The notes below the pieces were generated by a model that was not told the origin of the DNA, searched no databases, and saw only the letters and a program-made list of their open reading frames with translations. A stretch of DNA of 36,011 nucleotides from Methylocystaceae bacterium. GTDB taxonomy: Bacteria; Pseudomonadota; Alphaproteobacteria; Rhizobiales; Beijerinckiaceae. Both the position numbers and the translations under genes were made by a program. Positions 1 through 8,415 of this stretch are shown in pieces (positions within the stretch are counted from its first letter, which is position 1; each line of letters opens with the position of its first letter). Where the stretch lies: assembly GCA_003134075.1 (NCBI GenBank), contig PLAI01000186.1, forward strand, positions 15,902 to 51,912, written 5' to 3'.

Positions 1-1
1 C

Positions 2-376
2 TCCGGCGGCGAACGCCAGCGCGTCGCCATCGCCCGCGCCATCCTCGCCAATTCGCCGATCCTCGTGCTGGATGAAGCCACCTCGTCGCTCGATTCCGTG
101 TCGGAACATTACATCCGCGCCGCGATAGAGGAGCTGTCGCATGGACGCACGACTTTAATCGTGGCGCATCGCCTTTCAACGGTGCGGCAGCTCGATCGGA
201 TCCTCGTCTTCGCGCACGGCCGCATCATCGAGGACGGGACGCACACGGAGCTCTTGCGTCTCCCGAACGGCGTCTATCGGCGGCTGTTCGAGACGCAAGC
301 GGGCGACGCCGACATCATCGACGAACGGATCGACGCCCTTGATCGAACAGCCGAGGTCGAGCAAGAAACGCAATAA
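2..376 (+). CDS. ABC exporter, C-terminal part of the nucleotide-binding domain (partial)
   Basis: The 5' end lies outside the window, so only the last 124 residues are visible. They begin in the ABC signature ([13 protein letters not shown]), followed by Walker B and D-loop ([12 protein letters not shown]) and the switch histidine (LIVAHRLST). This order, and the GTHTELL motif followed by a short tail, is typical of exporter-type ABC proteins in which the membrane domain precedes the ATPase (MsbA/Atm1-like). ATP hydrolysis would drive export of a substrate that cannot be deduced from this fragment. The last 30 or so residues are acidic and look like a variable tail. The gene converges with the minus-strand gene ending at 407, only 30 bases away, and no terminator hairpin is obvious between them. 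Confidence 0.9.
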   Translation, partial: SGGERQRVAIARAILANSPILVLDEATSSLDSVSEHYIRAAIEELSHGRTTLIVAHRLSTVRQLDRILVFAHGRIIEDGTHTELLRLPNGVYRRLFETQAGDADIIDERIDALDRTAEVEQETQ

Positions 377-406
377 CGCCGATCCAGCGGCCGCGATGCC
401 CCATGT

Positions 407-832
407 TCAGCGAAGATGCGCCGGCGCCTGCGGGTTGTTCGCGGGATTGGTGTCGTGTTTCGACACTTTCGTGATCACTCCGCCGCCGACGAGAGGCAAT
501 AAATCCGCCTCGAGCGCGTCGGCTTCCGCCTTGGCGTAAACCTCTTTGCCCTCGACATAAAAGGTGAAGGACTTAAGGTGCTTCGCCTTCTTGACGGGGT
601 CTTCGATCGTCACCTTGGTCCATTTGTAGAGCGGATAATGTTCAACGCCATGCTTTTCCGCCTCCAAGACGTAATCCGCGAAGGCGTCGAACTGGCTTTT
701 CAGCGTCGCGCGATGCTTCGACAGAATGTCCGCGACGGGTTTGACGGCCGGGTCGCCAAGATCGCGACGCAGGATTTCCGCGTAATCGTCGCTGACATTG
801 ATCCGCACCTGATATTCCCATTCGTCGGGCAT
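407..832 (-). CDS. Conserved hypothetical protein, 141 aa
   Basis: I do not recognise a named family. The protein is soluble, with no signal peptide or membrane segment, and rich in charged residues, Lys and Ala. It starts MPDEWEYQVRIN and has a strand-rich N-terminus, a helical middle (residues about 30-65) and a strand-rich end. The start at 832 is preferred over the longer reading from 865 because AGGGAG lies six bases before it. Upstream, at 883-920, are a plausible minus-strand promoter and a 13-base palindrome, so it may be transcribed separately from the SAM-hydrolase-like gene that precedes it by about 97 bases. Function unknown; coding confidence rests on length, RBS and amino-acid composition. 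Confidence 0.7.
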   Translation of the reverse strand: MPDEWEYQVRINVSDDYAEILRRDLGDPAVKPVADILSKHRATLKSQFDAFADYVLEAEKHGVEHYPLYKWTKVTIEDPVKKAKHLKSFTFYVEGKEVYAKAEADALEADLLPLVGGGVITKVSKHDTNPANNPQAPAHLR

Positions 833-882
833 GATCATCTCCCTGGTGTTCGCGGCGATACCCATCGCGCGCCGCCAATCCC

Positions 883-920
883 TACTAATTTAGTATATTT
901 CAGAAAGCAAGGTCGTCGAG
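883..920 (-). promoter_or_regulatory. Putative promoter with operator-like palindrome
   Basis: On the minus strand a TATACT -10 box (897-892) lies 16 bases after TCGACG, a 4-of-6 match to the -35 consensus. The perfect palindrome TACTAATTTAGTA (883-895, 6-base arms, 1-base centre) overlaps the downstream half of the -10 box, the position expected for a repressor operator. It would drive the 141-aa gene starting at 832. No regulator is assigned. Confidence 0.4.
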
Positions 921-929
921 ACCGGATCG

Positions 930-1826
930 TCACTCGCGGCCGATCTCAATCGTCCATTCCGGGCCGGAGCCGACGCCATTCTCCCGCGCGAAATTGCCGA
1001 GGTTGAGCGCCACGGCCATATTGAGCAGGCTGTTCACATAGATGAGCGGCGCCTTTGGCGGAACCTCGCCAAAGGTGCGCCGATATGGCGCGATGCTCTC
1101 GCCGATGAGCCGGTCCTCGCGGTAAAAGCGCACGCGAAAGTTTTGTCCCAACTCGGGCTTCAATTCATTGAACAACGCCTTGGGAATATTCGTCCAGACA
1201 TTGCCATACTGCGCGTCGAGGACAGGAATGATCCCCGTCACTTTTTCACCGACTCGCTCCGCCTTGCGGTAAGGAATCGTCATCAGCGCGTCCAGGGATA
1301 GCTTTGGCCCGACCTGCTCGAAGGCGATGACGTCGGCGGCAAGACGCGCGCCGGTGTAGCCAAAAATGTCACGGCCATGAAACGTGTGCGACTCTTCCGA
1401 ACCCGGACGGCGATTGGTCGTCTCATCGATGCGTCGAAGCTCTTCTATGCCGTCGCGCTCCGCGACCAGGGTCAGCAGACCGTTGTTTGGCGCAAGGAAA
1501 ATATGGCCGGTCCGCGTTCTCAGCGCGATCGGGAGGCGCTCGGCGCCAACGCCCGGATCGATGACGGCGACAAAGACCGTGTCTTTTGGCCAGAAGCTTT
1601 CGGCCTGATAGAGCCGATAGGCGCCAGCGAAAACGCTGCCGGGATCTTCGTGACTGAGGTCGGAAATCAGAATGTCCCGCGAAACGCTATAGGCCACGCC
1701 CTTCACCGCCGCGACAGCCCCGTCCGCCATTCCAAAATCCGTATAGAGCACCAAGGGCGCCCGCGCCCATGCGGCTTGAGCAGACGCCAGAAGAAGCAAA
1801 AGGACGATAAGCGCTCTGTAAATCAT
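930..1826 (-). CDS. Exported SAM hydrolase / SAM-dependent halogenase-family protein (DUF62)
   Basis: 298 residues. The family (SAM hydroxide adenosyltransferase, fluorinase/chlorinase fold) splits S-adenosylmethionine with water to give adenosine and methionine, or with halide in the specialised halogenases. Family motifs are visible in order: TDFG at residues 29-32, DPGVG at about 90-94, APNNG at about 112-116 and FHGRDIF at about 149-155, with a C-terminal beta domain. The hydroxide-type rather than fluorinase activity is inferred because hydrolases are the common form. Unusually, the first 22 residues form a typical signal peptide (hydrophobic run ending AWARA), placing the enzyme in the periplasm or at the membrane, where SAM is not expected. 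RBS AGAGGA lies six bases before the ATG. It is divergent from the barrel gene at 2051. Confidence 0.85.
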   Translation of the reverse strand: MIYRALIVLLLLLASAQAAWARAPLVLYTDFGMADGAVAAVKGVAYSVSRDILISDLSHEDPGSVFAGAYRLYQAESFWPKDTVFVAVIDPGVGAERLPIALRTRTGHIFLAPNNGLLTLVAERDGIEELRRIDETTNRRPGSEESHTFHGRDIFGYTGARLAADVIAFEQVGPKLSLDALMTIPYRKAERVGEKVTGIIPVLDAQYGNVWTNIPKALFNELKPELGQNFRVRFYREDRLIGESIAPYRRTFGEVPPKAPLIYVNSLLNMAVALNLGNFARENGVGSGPEWTIEIGRE

Positions 1827-2004
1827 GAGATTCCTCTCTCCGCCGACACGCCTTCATACACTAGCGCTGATTTTCGATCGACCGACAGGGGCGATCACGA
1901 GCGACTGTGGCGCATTTGTCACAGGCCAACGAAAAGCGCATCGGTTGAGTCGCCGCTGCCTCGCTCTCTCATTGACTCGCGGGCAAAGTTTCGGACAAAT
2001 ATCA

Positions 2005-2010
2005 TATAAT
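2005..2010 (+). promoter_or_regulatory. Candidate -10 box (TATAAT) of the outer-membrane barrel gene
   Basis: A perfect TATAAT lies 41 bases before the ATG at 2051, in a local A/T-rich patch (1996-2040). No good -35 box sits at 16-18 bases; a TTGACT lies too far upstream. Typical of a gene with a leader of about 35 bases. Confidence 0.4.
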
Positions 2011-2050
2011 ACAGCTATGCAATACCGAGTTAAAATGGTAAGGGTTCCAG

Positions 2051-2929
2051 ATGAAAAAGGCTCTTTTCGCCGTCACGGCGATCACGTTGGTGCTTTCCGC
2101 CGGATCGGCTGTTGGCGCGGATCTTCCATCCAGCAAAGGTCCGGTCGCGGTTCCGCCGCCTCCCCCGATCTGGACCGGTTTCTACGCAGGCCTGAATGCC
2201 GGCGGAACCTTCGGCGGTGGCGGCGGCGTCTCCGTGACGCATCTCGACGCGAATCCCGATGCCGCGGCCTCGGCGGCGCTGTCGGGCGTTGCGAACACCG
2301 ACTTCGCCGGCTTCATCGGCGGCGGCCAGGTCGGCTATAATTATCAGTTCTCGCCGGTCTTCGTCGCGGGACTCGAGACGGACATTCAGGGCGTCGTCGG
2401 CAACGGCGGCTCTCCGGCGTTTTCGAGCGTCGCGGCCGGCGCCCTCAACCCGGCCAATATCTATTCTGGCAATGGCTACGTGTCGCAAAGCTTCGACTAT
2501 CTTGGCACCGCGCGCGCCCGCGCAGGCTATTTGTTCACGCCGACCTTGCTGGCTTATGCGACGGGCGGACTCGCCTATGGCTGGACCAATCTGAGCCACA
2601 CTGTCTTTGGGAATGTGACCAACGGCGGCGCCCTTGTCGGCGTAAGCTACGGCAACGTGAATACGTCGAGCACTCAAGTCGGCTGGACGGTCGGCGGCGG
2701 CGCCGAATGGGCTTTCGCGCCGAACTGGAGCGCCAAGCTTGAATATCTTTATTACGATCTGGGCTCCTACAACATCGGCGCGCAGACTCAGGGCGTAACC
2801 CTAAACACGCGCGCCACCCTGAACGGCGTGAGCCTGGTCAGCGGCCAATTCCATGGAAACATTGTCCGCGTCGGCCTGAACTATCGCTTTAATTTCGATC
2901 CCTCGGCCCCGATCGTCGCCAAACCGTGA
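2051..2929 (+). CDS. Outer-membrane beta-barrel protein, Omp25/Omp31 type
   Basis: 292 residues with a clear signal peptide (residues 1-23, ending GSAVGA before DLPS). The mature part has the hallmarks of the alphaproteobacterial Omp25/Omp31 porin-like family: WTGFYAGLNAGG near residue 40, alternating glycine/aromatic strands, DYLGTARARAGYLF in the middle, a conserved LEYLYYDLG strand near residue 235 and a final strand ending in GLNYRFNF. It should form a small barrel in the outer membrane, structural or porin-like; no specific substrate can be read. A paralogue with the same layout lies at 22306-23199 on the other strand. A strong terminator follows at 2958. AAGGG lies about seven bases before the ATG. 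Confidence 0.9.
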   Translation: MKKALFAVTAITLVLSAGSAVGADLPSSKGPVAVPPPPPIWTGFYAGLNAGGTFGGGGGVSVTHLDANPDAAASAALSGVANTDFAGFIGGGQVGYNYQFSPVFVAGLETDIQGVVGNGGSPAFSSVAAGALNPANIYSGNGYVSQSFDYLGTARARAGYLFTPTLLAYATGGLAYGWTNLSHTVFGNVTNGGALVGVSYGNVNTSSTQVGWTVGGGAEWAFAPNWSAKLEYLYYDLGSYNIGAQTQGVTLNTRATLNGVSLVSGQFHGNIVRVGLNYRFNFDPSAPIVAKP

Positions 2930-2957
2930 TCGGTTGAACCTCGATTGGAAAACTAAG

Positions 2958-2983
2958 CCCGGCCCCGGCGGCCGGGTCTTTTT
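2958..2983 (+). terminator. Rho-independent terminator after the barrel gene
   Basis: A perfect 7-base stem CCCGGCC / GGCCGGG with loop CCGGC (2958-2976) is followed directly by TCTTTTT. It lies 28 bases after the stop of the barrel gene at 2929, and separates this gene from the exporter operon. Confidence 0.9.
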
Positions 2984-3073
2984 CACTTCGGCGGTCCCCG
3001 TCTCGCGGAACCGCCTACTCGCCGCTGGCTCTCCTCGTCTTCCCCAGCAATTAAGATTCGTCGGCGCGTCAAA

Positions 3074-3088
3074 TCAAACCCAGTTTGA
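3074..3088. promoter_or_regulatory. Operator-like inverted repeat upstream of the exporter operon
   Basis: TCAAAC-CCA-GTTTGA is a perfect 6-base inverted repeat. An outer GTCAAA (3069 region) also mirrors the TTTGAC at 3084-3089. It lies about 130 bases before the first gene of the exporter operon, suitable for a TetR- or MarR-like dimer. No regulator gene of that kind is visible in the window. Confidence 0.4.
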
Positions 3089-3216
3089 CCCGCCGTCTTG
3101 CGTGGGCAAGAAAAGAGTCATGCGTTTTCTAAGCGGTCGGCGATATATTGTAGCTGAGTCGTTTTAGGCGGGCCTGAACGCGGCATGCCTATGCCCGCTC
3201 GCGAGAGGATGCGTTG

Positions 3217-4224
3217 ATGTCCAAAAAATACCTGATGTGGATTATCGCGGCCATCATCGCGGCCGGCGGTTTCTTCGGCTACCAATATTGGCGGGATTTG
3301 CAGTCCGCCTTGCCGAAAGGAATCGCCTCGGGCAACGGCCGGATCGAGGCGAAGCTTGTGGACATCGCCGCCAAGGAGCCCTTGAGGGTCAAGCAAATCC
3401 TCGTTGACGAAGGCGCGCTGGTCAAGCCGGGGGACGTGCTGGTGCGAATGGACACCGCGACGCTGCAAGCGCAACTGGCCGAGGCTCGATTAAACGTCGC
3501 GGCCACGCGGCAAAAAGCGGCGATTTCCAAGGCGTCGATCAACAGGAGCAAGGCTCAAATCGAGCTCGCCAAGATCGAGGTTAAACGCAGCACCGCGCTC
3601 GTCGCGGAGCGCGCCGGCTCCCAGCGGGAGCTGGATATACGCAGAACGGCGCTGCAGACAACCTCGGCCGGCCTTGAGGAGGAGGAAGCCAAGCTAAGCA
3701 CGAACGAGCAAGAGGTTAAAGTCGCCGAGGCGAACGTGGCGACGATCCAAACCCGCATCGACGACGCGACGCTCACATCCCCGGTCAAGGGGAGAGTGCT
3801 GTATCGACTGGCGGAAGTCGGCGAGGTGCTGGCGGCCGGTGGAAAAGCGCTGACGCTGGTGAACCTCGACGACGTGTATATGGAAATATTTCTTCCTTCC
3901 GAACAGGCCGCGAGACTGAAGATCGGCGCCGAGGCCTTGCTCACCCTGGACGCTGTTCCGGGCCGCGCCATCGCGGGATATGTCAGCTTCGTATCGCCCG
4001 AGGCCCAATTCACCCCGAAGCAAGTCGAGACGAAGAGCGAGCGCGACAAGCTGATGTTCCGAGTCAAGATCCGCGTCCCGGAAGAGACGGTGGAGTCGTA
4101 CATCGATATCGTCAAAACGGGGGTGCGCGGAGTCGGCTATGTGAAGCTGAATGATTCCGCGGTTTGGCCAGCATCGCTTGGGGAGGTTGTGGAGCCACGG
4201 AAGAACGGATCGGCGCGGCTCTAA
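3217..4224 (+). CDS. HlyD-family membrane-fusion (periplasmic adaptor) protein
   Basis: 335 residues. One N-terminal membrane anchor (residues about 7-24) is followed by the first half of a lipoyl/barrel-sandwich domain (KEPLRVKQILVDEGALVKPGD), a long alpha-helical hairpin rich in Ala, Lys and Glu (about 85-185), the second lipoyl half (SPVKGRVLYRLAEVGEVLAAGG) and a beta-barrel domain. It is the YhiI/YbhG-like adaptor that links an inner-membrane ABC-2 exporter to an outer-membrane channel. The start at 3217 is chosen because GAGAGGA lies eight bases upstream; a TTG directly before it is in frame but less likely. It is first in an operon with the fused ABC gene, the second permease and the NodT-type channel. 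The cargo is unknown; drugs, dyes or lipophilic compounds are common for this type. Confidence 0.9.
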   Translation: MSKKYLMWIIAAIIAAGGFFGYQYWRDLQSALPKGIASGNGRIEAKLVDIAAKEPLRVKQILVDEGALVKPGDVLVRMDTATLQAQLAEARLNVAATRQKAAISKASINRSKAQIELAKIEVKRSTALVAERAGSQRELDIRRTALQTTSAGLEEEEAKLSTNEQEVKVAEANVATIQTRIDDATLTSPVKGRVLYRLAEVGEVLAAGGKALTLVNLDDVYMEIFLPSEQAARLKIGAEALLTLDAVPGRAIAGYVSFVSPEAQFTPKQVETKSERDKLMFRVKIRVPEETVESYIDIVKTGVRGVGYVKLNDSAVWPASLGEVVEPRKNGSARL

Positions 4225-4273
4225 AGCCCCGCAAGCTTGGTACTGAGGCCGCGACGCGCCGGAGAGCTTGTTA

Positions 4274-7052
4274 ATGGAAGCCTTATTGTCTCGCGAGTCT
4301 CCGGCGGCGGCTGTTGACGCGCCGGTCGTGTCGATCAATGACGTGACCCATCGCTATGGCGCGACGCTCGCGCTTGACTGCTTCTCGCTCGACATTCCGA
4401 AGGGCCGCATGGTCGGCGTGATCGGACCCGACGGCGTCGGCAAATCGACGTTGCTGGCGCTGGTCGCCGGCTCGAAGAAGATGCAGCAGGGCAAAGTGAT
4501 GGTGCTTGGCGGCGACATCGCCGACGCGGCCCACAGGCGCGACGCTTGCCCGCGCATCGCTTACATGCCCCAGGGCCTCGGCAAGAATCTCTATTTCGAA
4601 CTCAGCGTGCGGGAGAATGTCGACTTCATGGCGCGGCTGTTCGGCCTTTCCGCCGCGGAGCGCCCCGCGCGCATCAAGCAGTTGCTCGATGCGACGGGTC
4701 TTGGACCCTTTCCGGAGCGCCCCGCCGGCAAGCTCTCGGGCGGCATGAAACAGAAGGTCGGTTTGTGCGGCGCGCTCGTGCACGAGCCGGACCTGCTCAT
4801 CCTCGACGAACCGACCACCGGCGTGGACCCGCTGTCGCGCCGCCAGTTTTGGTCGCTCATCGACGACATCCGCGCCGACCGGCCCAGCATGAGCGTCGTC
4901 ATCTCCACTGCCTATATGGACGAGGCCCAGCAATGGGACTGGATCGTCGCCATGGACGCCGGGCGCGTGCTCGCGACGGGCACGCCGGCGGAGCTCATGG
5001 AGCGAACGGGAACGAAGGATCTTGAAAGGTGCTTCGTCGCATTGCTGCCCGAGGAAAAACGCTCGGGCCACGTCGATCTGACCATTCCGCCGCGCCCCGG
5101 GGGCAAGTCCGAGATCGCCATCGACGCCGAGGGTCTGACCCGCCGCTTCGGCGATTTCGTCGCCGTCGACCACGTCTCCTTGACGATCGAGCGCGGCGAG
5201 ATCTTCGGCTTTTTGGGCTCCAACGGCTGCGGCAAGTCGACGACGATGAAGATGCTCACCGGCCTGCTGCCGCCGACGGAAGGAAGCGCGACGCTGTTTG
5301 GCCAGTCGGTCGAAGCCGGCAGCATGGAGGTGCGCAAAAGCATCGGCTACATGACGCAGGCCTTCTCGCTATGGCGAGTTGACGGTCATGCAGAATCTCG
5401 TTCTGGACGCGCGCCTTTATCACATCCCGCCCGACAAGGCGAAGACTCGCATAGACGAACTCGTCGCGAAATTCGGGCTCGGCCCCTATCTCGACGCGCT
5501 CGCCGGCGATCTGCCGATGGGCTTGCGCCAGCGCCTGTCGCTGGCGGTCGCCGTGCTGCACGAGCCGCAAATGCTCATCCTCGACGAGCCGACCTCTGGC
5601 GTCGACCCGGTCGCGCGCGACAGCTTTTGGGAATTGCTGATCGATCTTTCGCGCAAGCAGGGCGTCACCATTTTCGTCACCACGCATTTCATGAACGAGG
5701 CGATGCGCTGCGACCGCATTTCGCTGATGCATGCGGGAAAAGTGCTAGCCGCCGATGCGCCGCAAATGCTCATCGACGCGCGCGGCGCCGCGACGCTCGA
5801 GGAGGCCTTCATCGGTTATATGGAGGATGCGATCGGAGAGGGCGCCGCCGGAGGGCCAGGCAAGGAAGCGCCCCCCGCCGCCGCGCCCGTGAAAGCCTCG
5901 GCGCACGCGGCGCGTGCCGGCCTTTCGCTGCGCCTTGGTCGGCTTCTCGCCTACAGCGCCAATGAAACCATGTAGATTCTGCGCGATCCGGTGCGCCTCG
6001 CCTTCGCTTTTATCGGCTCGGCGTTGCTGATGCTCGTCTTTGGTTTCGGCATCTCCTTCGATGTCGAACATGTCCGCTACGCGACCTTTGATCTCGACCG
6101 GACGCCCGAGAGCCGGGTCTATCTCGAACAATTCGCGGGCGCGCCGCGCTATTTCAGGCAAATGCCGCCGGTCCGGTCCGTCGAGGACGCGCTGCATCGC
6201 ATGCAGTCCGACAGCATTTCGCTTGTCCTGGAAATTCCGCCGAACTTCGGCCGGGATCTTCGCAAGGCGGCAATACCTGAAGTTCTGGCGGAGGCGGATG
6301 GCGCCGACACGTTTCGCGGCGAAACCATCACCCAATATGTGCAAAGCGTCCAGGACAAGATGCTGCGCGATCCGGCGAATGAATTGCAAACCCCGCCGCA
6401 AAAATACACCGCCAATTTTCAAGATCGCTATATGTACAACCCCACGTTTGAAAGCGTCTATGCGATGGCGCCGAGCATCCCGCCTATTCTGCTGATCCTC
6501 ATTCCGGCGATCCTGATGGCGATCAGCGTCGTGCGCGAAAAGGAGCTGGGTTCAATCATCAACTTCTATGTGACGCCGACGGGCCGCCTGGAATATCTCC
6601 TTGGCAAGCAGCTCCCATATATCGTGATCGGCATGATCAACTATTTCATCCTCGTGGCGATGGCGCTCGTCGTTTTCGCGGTCCCCATCAAAGGCAGTTT
6701 TCTCGTCTTGACGCTATGCACACTGCTCTATGTCACCGCGACGACCGGCGTCGGCATGGTCATTTCGACCTTCACGAGCAGCCAGGTCGCGGCGGTCTTC
6801 GTCACGACGGTTCTCACGATGCTGCCGACGATCCAGTTTTCGGGCTTCATGCAGCCCGTCTCCACTCTATTGGGCCGCGCGAAAGTCCTGGGCTCGATTT
6901 GGCCGACAACCTATTACATGCATGCGAGCAAGGGTGTCTTCACCAAGGGGCTGGGGCTCGATCTGTGGGCGCAAGACCTCATCGTTCTCGCCTGTATCAT
7001 TCCAATTCTTTGGGCCGTAAGCGCGCTGGCTCTCGAAAAGCAGGAGAAGTAG
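4274..7052 (+). pseudogene. rbbA: RbbA/YhiH-type fused ABC protein (ATPase-ATPase-permease), broken twice
   Basis: The intact family is one polypeptide of about 910-930 aa with two ABC domains and an ABC-2 permease. Here the parts lie in the right order over about 926 codons. ABC1 has Walker [10 protein letters not shown], signature LSGGMKQK and Walker [16 protein letters not shown]2 has GSNGCGKST and, in the next frame, [11 protein letters not shown]. The permease follows, starting RLAFAFIG and ending near 7052. Two lesions interrupt it. Near 5370 the sequence TTCTCGCTATGGCGAG lacks two bases against the expected Phe-Ser-Leu-Tyr-Gly-Glu, moving ABC2 to another frame. At 5973-5975 an in-frame TAG stands where relatives have a residue before ILRDP, probably from GAG. 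As read, 4274-5965 and 5379-5975 are truncated and the permease needs its own start (a GTG at 5991). RBS GGAGAG precedes the ATG at 4274. The neighbours in the operon are intact. Confidence 0.8.
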
Positions 7053-7054
7053 AG

Positions 7055-8179
7055 ATGAACTCTCTTCTCAACATTCTTTGGCTTGGCCTTAAGGAGCTAC
7101 GAAGCTTCAGCAGTGATTTGGTGATGGCGTTCTTCGTCGTCTACTCATTCAGCGGCGCGATCTACGCGCAGGCGACGGGCACGTCGAGCGAGGTCAACAA
7201 CGCGTCGATCGCCTTTGTCGATGAAGACGGCTCCGCCCTGACCAAGCAGCTCATCAACGCCTTCTATCCGCCGCGCTTCCAGACGCCGGAGTTGATTTCC
7301 GCTTCCGAGGTCGAGACCACGATGGACCAGGGCCGGTTCATGTTCGTCGTCGCCATTCCGCCGCGGTTCGAAGCCGATCTGCGCGCGGGCCGTCATCCCG
7401 ACATCCAGCTCAACATCGACGCGACCGCGATGCAGCAGGCGTCGATCGGCGGCGGCTACATCAAGAATATCGTCAACGATCGCATCTCCAGTTTTTTCCG
7501 GCGCACCGACGCTTCGGCGCAACCCCCGATCAATCTGGTCATTCGCCGATTGTTCAATCCGAACGGCGTATCCTCCTGGTTTACGAGCGTGGTCGCGATC
7601 ATCAATCAGGTGACGCTGTTGACGGTCGTTCTCACCGGCGCCGCAGTCATTCGCGAACGCGAGCATGGGACGCTCGAACATCTGCTGGTCATGCCGCTCA
7701 ACGCCTTCGAAATCGCGATGGCGAAAGTCTGGGCCAACAGTCTCGTCATTCTCGTCGCGACGGGGGCGTCGCTTTATCTCATCGTAATGAAGGCGCTGGA
7801 GGTTCCCTTCGCGGGGTCGATCCCGCTGTGGTTCTCCGGCGTCCTCCTCTATCTCTTTTTCGCGACGGCGCTCGGGATATTCCTTGGCACGATCTCCCGC
7901 TCCATGGCGCAATTCGCGCTGCTGATCATTTTCGTGAACGTCATGCTGCAGCTTCTCTCGGGCGGCTCGACGCCGATCGATAGCCAGCCGGTCTGGATGC
8001 AATATATGACGTTCTTCCTGCCATCGCGGCACTTCGTCAGCTTTTCGCAAAAGATCATCTATCGCGGCGGCGGTATCGAGGCCGTCTGGCCGCAGTTCAC
8101 GATGGTGGCGGCGGTGGGCCTTGCTTTTTTCGTTTACAGTTTGGCGCTGTTTCGGAAATCGATCGCGGTGACGAAATAG
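7055..8179 (+). CDS. ABC-2 type permease, YhhJ/YbhR-like
   Basis: 374 residues with the ABC-2 layout: one N-terminal membrane segment (residues about 20-45), a large periplasmic domain (about 45-180, containing ASIAFVDEDGS and VVAIPPRFEADL), then five membrane segments to the C-terminus. The conserved REREHGTLEHLLVMPL motif lies after the second segment. It is the partner permease of the RbbA/YhiH-type ABC protein upstream, which ends two bases before this ATG; AGGAG lies eight bases before the start, so translation is probably coupled. This gene appears intact although its ATPase partner is disrupted, so export depends on whether those lesions are real. Confidence 0.9.
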   Translation: MNSLLNILWLGLKELRSFSSDLVMAFFVVYSFSGAIYAQATGTSSEVNNASIAFVDEDGSALTKQLINAFYPPRFQTPELISASEVETTMDQGRFMFVVAIPPRFEADLRAGRHPDIQLNIDATAMQQASIGGGYIKNIVNDRISSFFRRTDASAQPPINLVIRRLFNPNGVSSWFTSVVAIINQVTLLTVVLTGAAVIREREHGTLEHLLVMPLNAFEIAMAKVWANSLVILVATGASLYLIVMKALEVPFAGSIPLWFSGVLLYLFFATALGIFLGTISRSMAQFALLIIFVNVMLQLLSGGSTPIDSQPVWMQYMTFFLPSRHFVSFSQKIIYRGGGIEAVWPQFTMVAAVGLAFFVYSLALFRKSIAVTK

Positions 8180-8415
8180 CGCTTCCGGCACGACGCCGCC
8201 CCGCGAGCGAGCGACAGGATATCCCGGTTGCGTCGCTCGCATTTACTCAAAATTCACCTTAGAAAGGAATGTCGGATATGATTGATTCGGGAATTTCGCC
8301 GTGCGTTTGTCTCGCCCGGAGAAGCGGCGTTTCTCTTCACGGATGACTGGCCCCAACTCATAAGAGGGGCTCGCAAGGATAGCGCGGCTCGGCGCCCTTC
8401 GACGGATAGCGGAGC

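Noticed and set aside
5973-5975. TAG read as pyrrolysine in the RbbA-like gene
   Set aside because: No pyrrolysine genes are in view, the position is not one used in methylamine methyltransferases, and the same gene has a second lesion.
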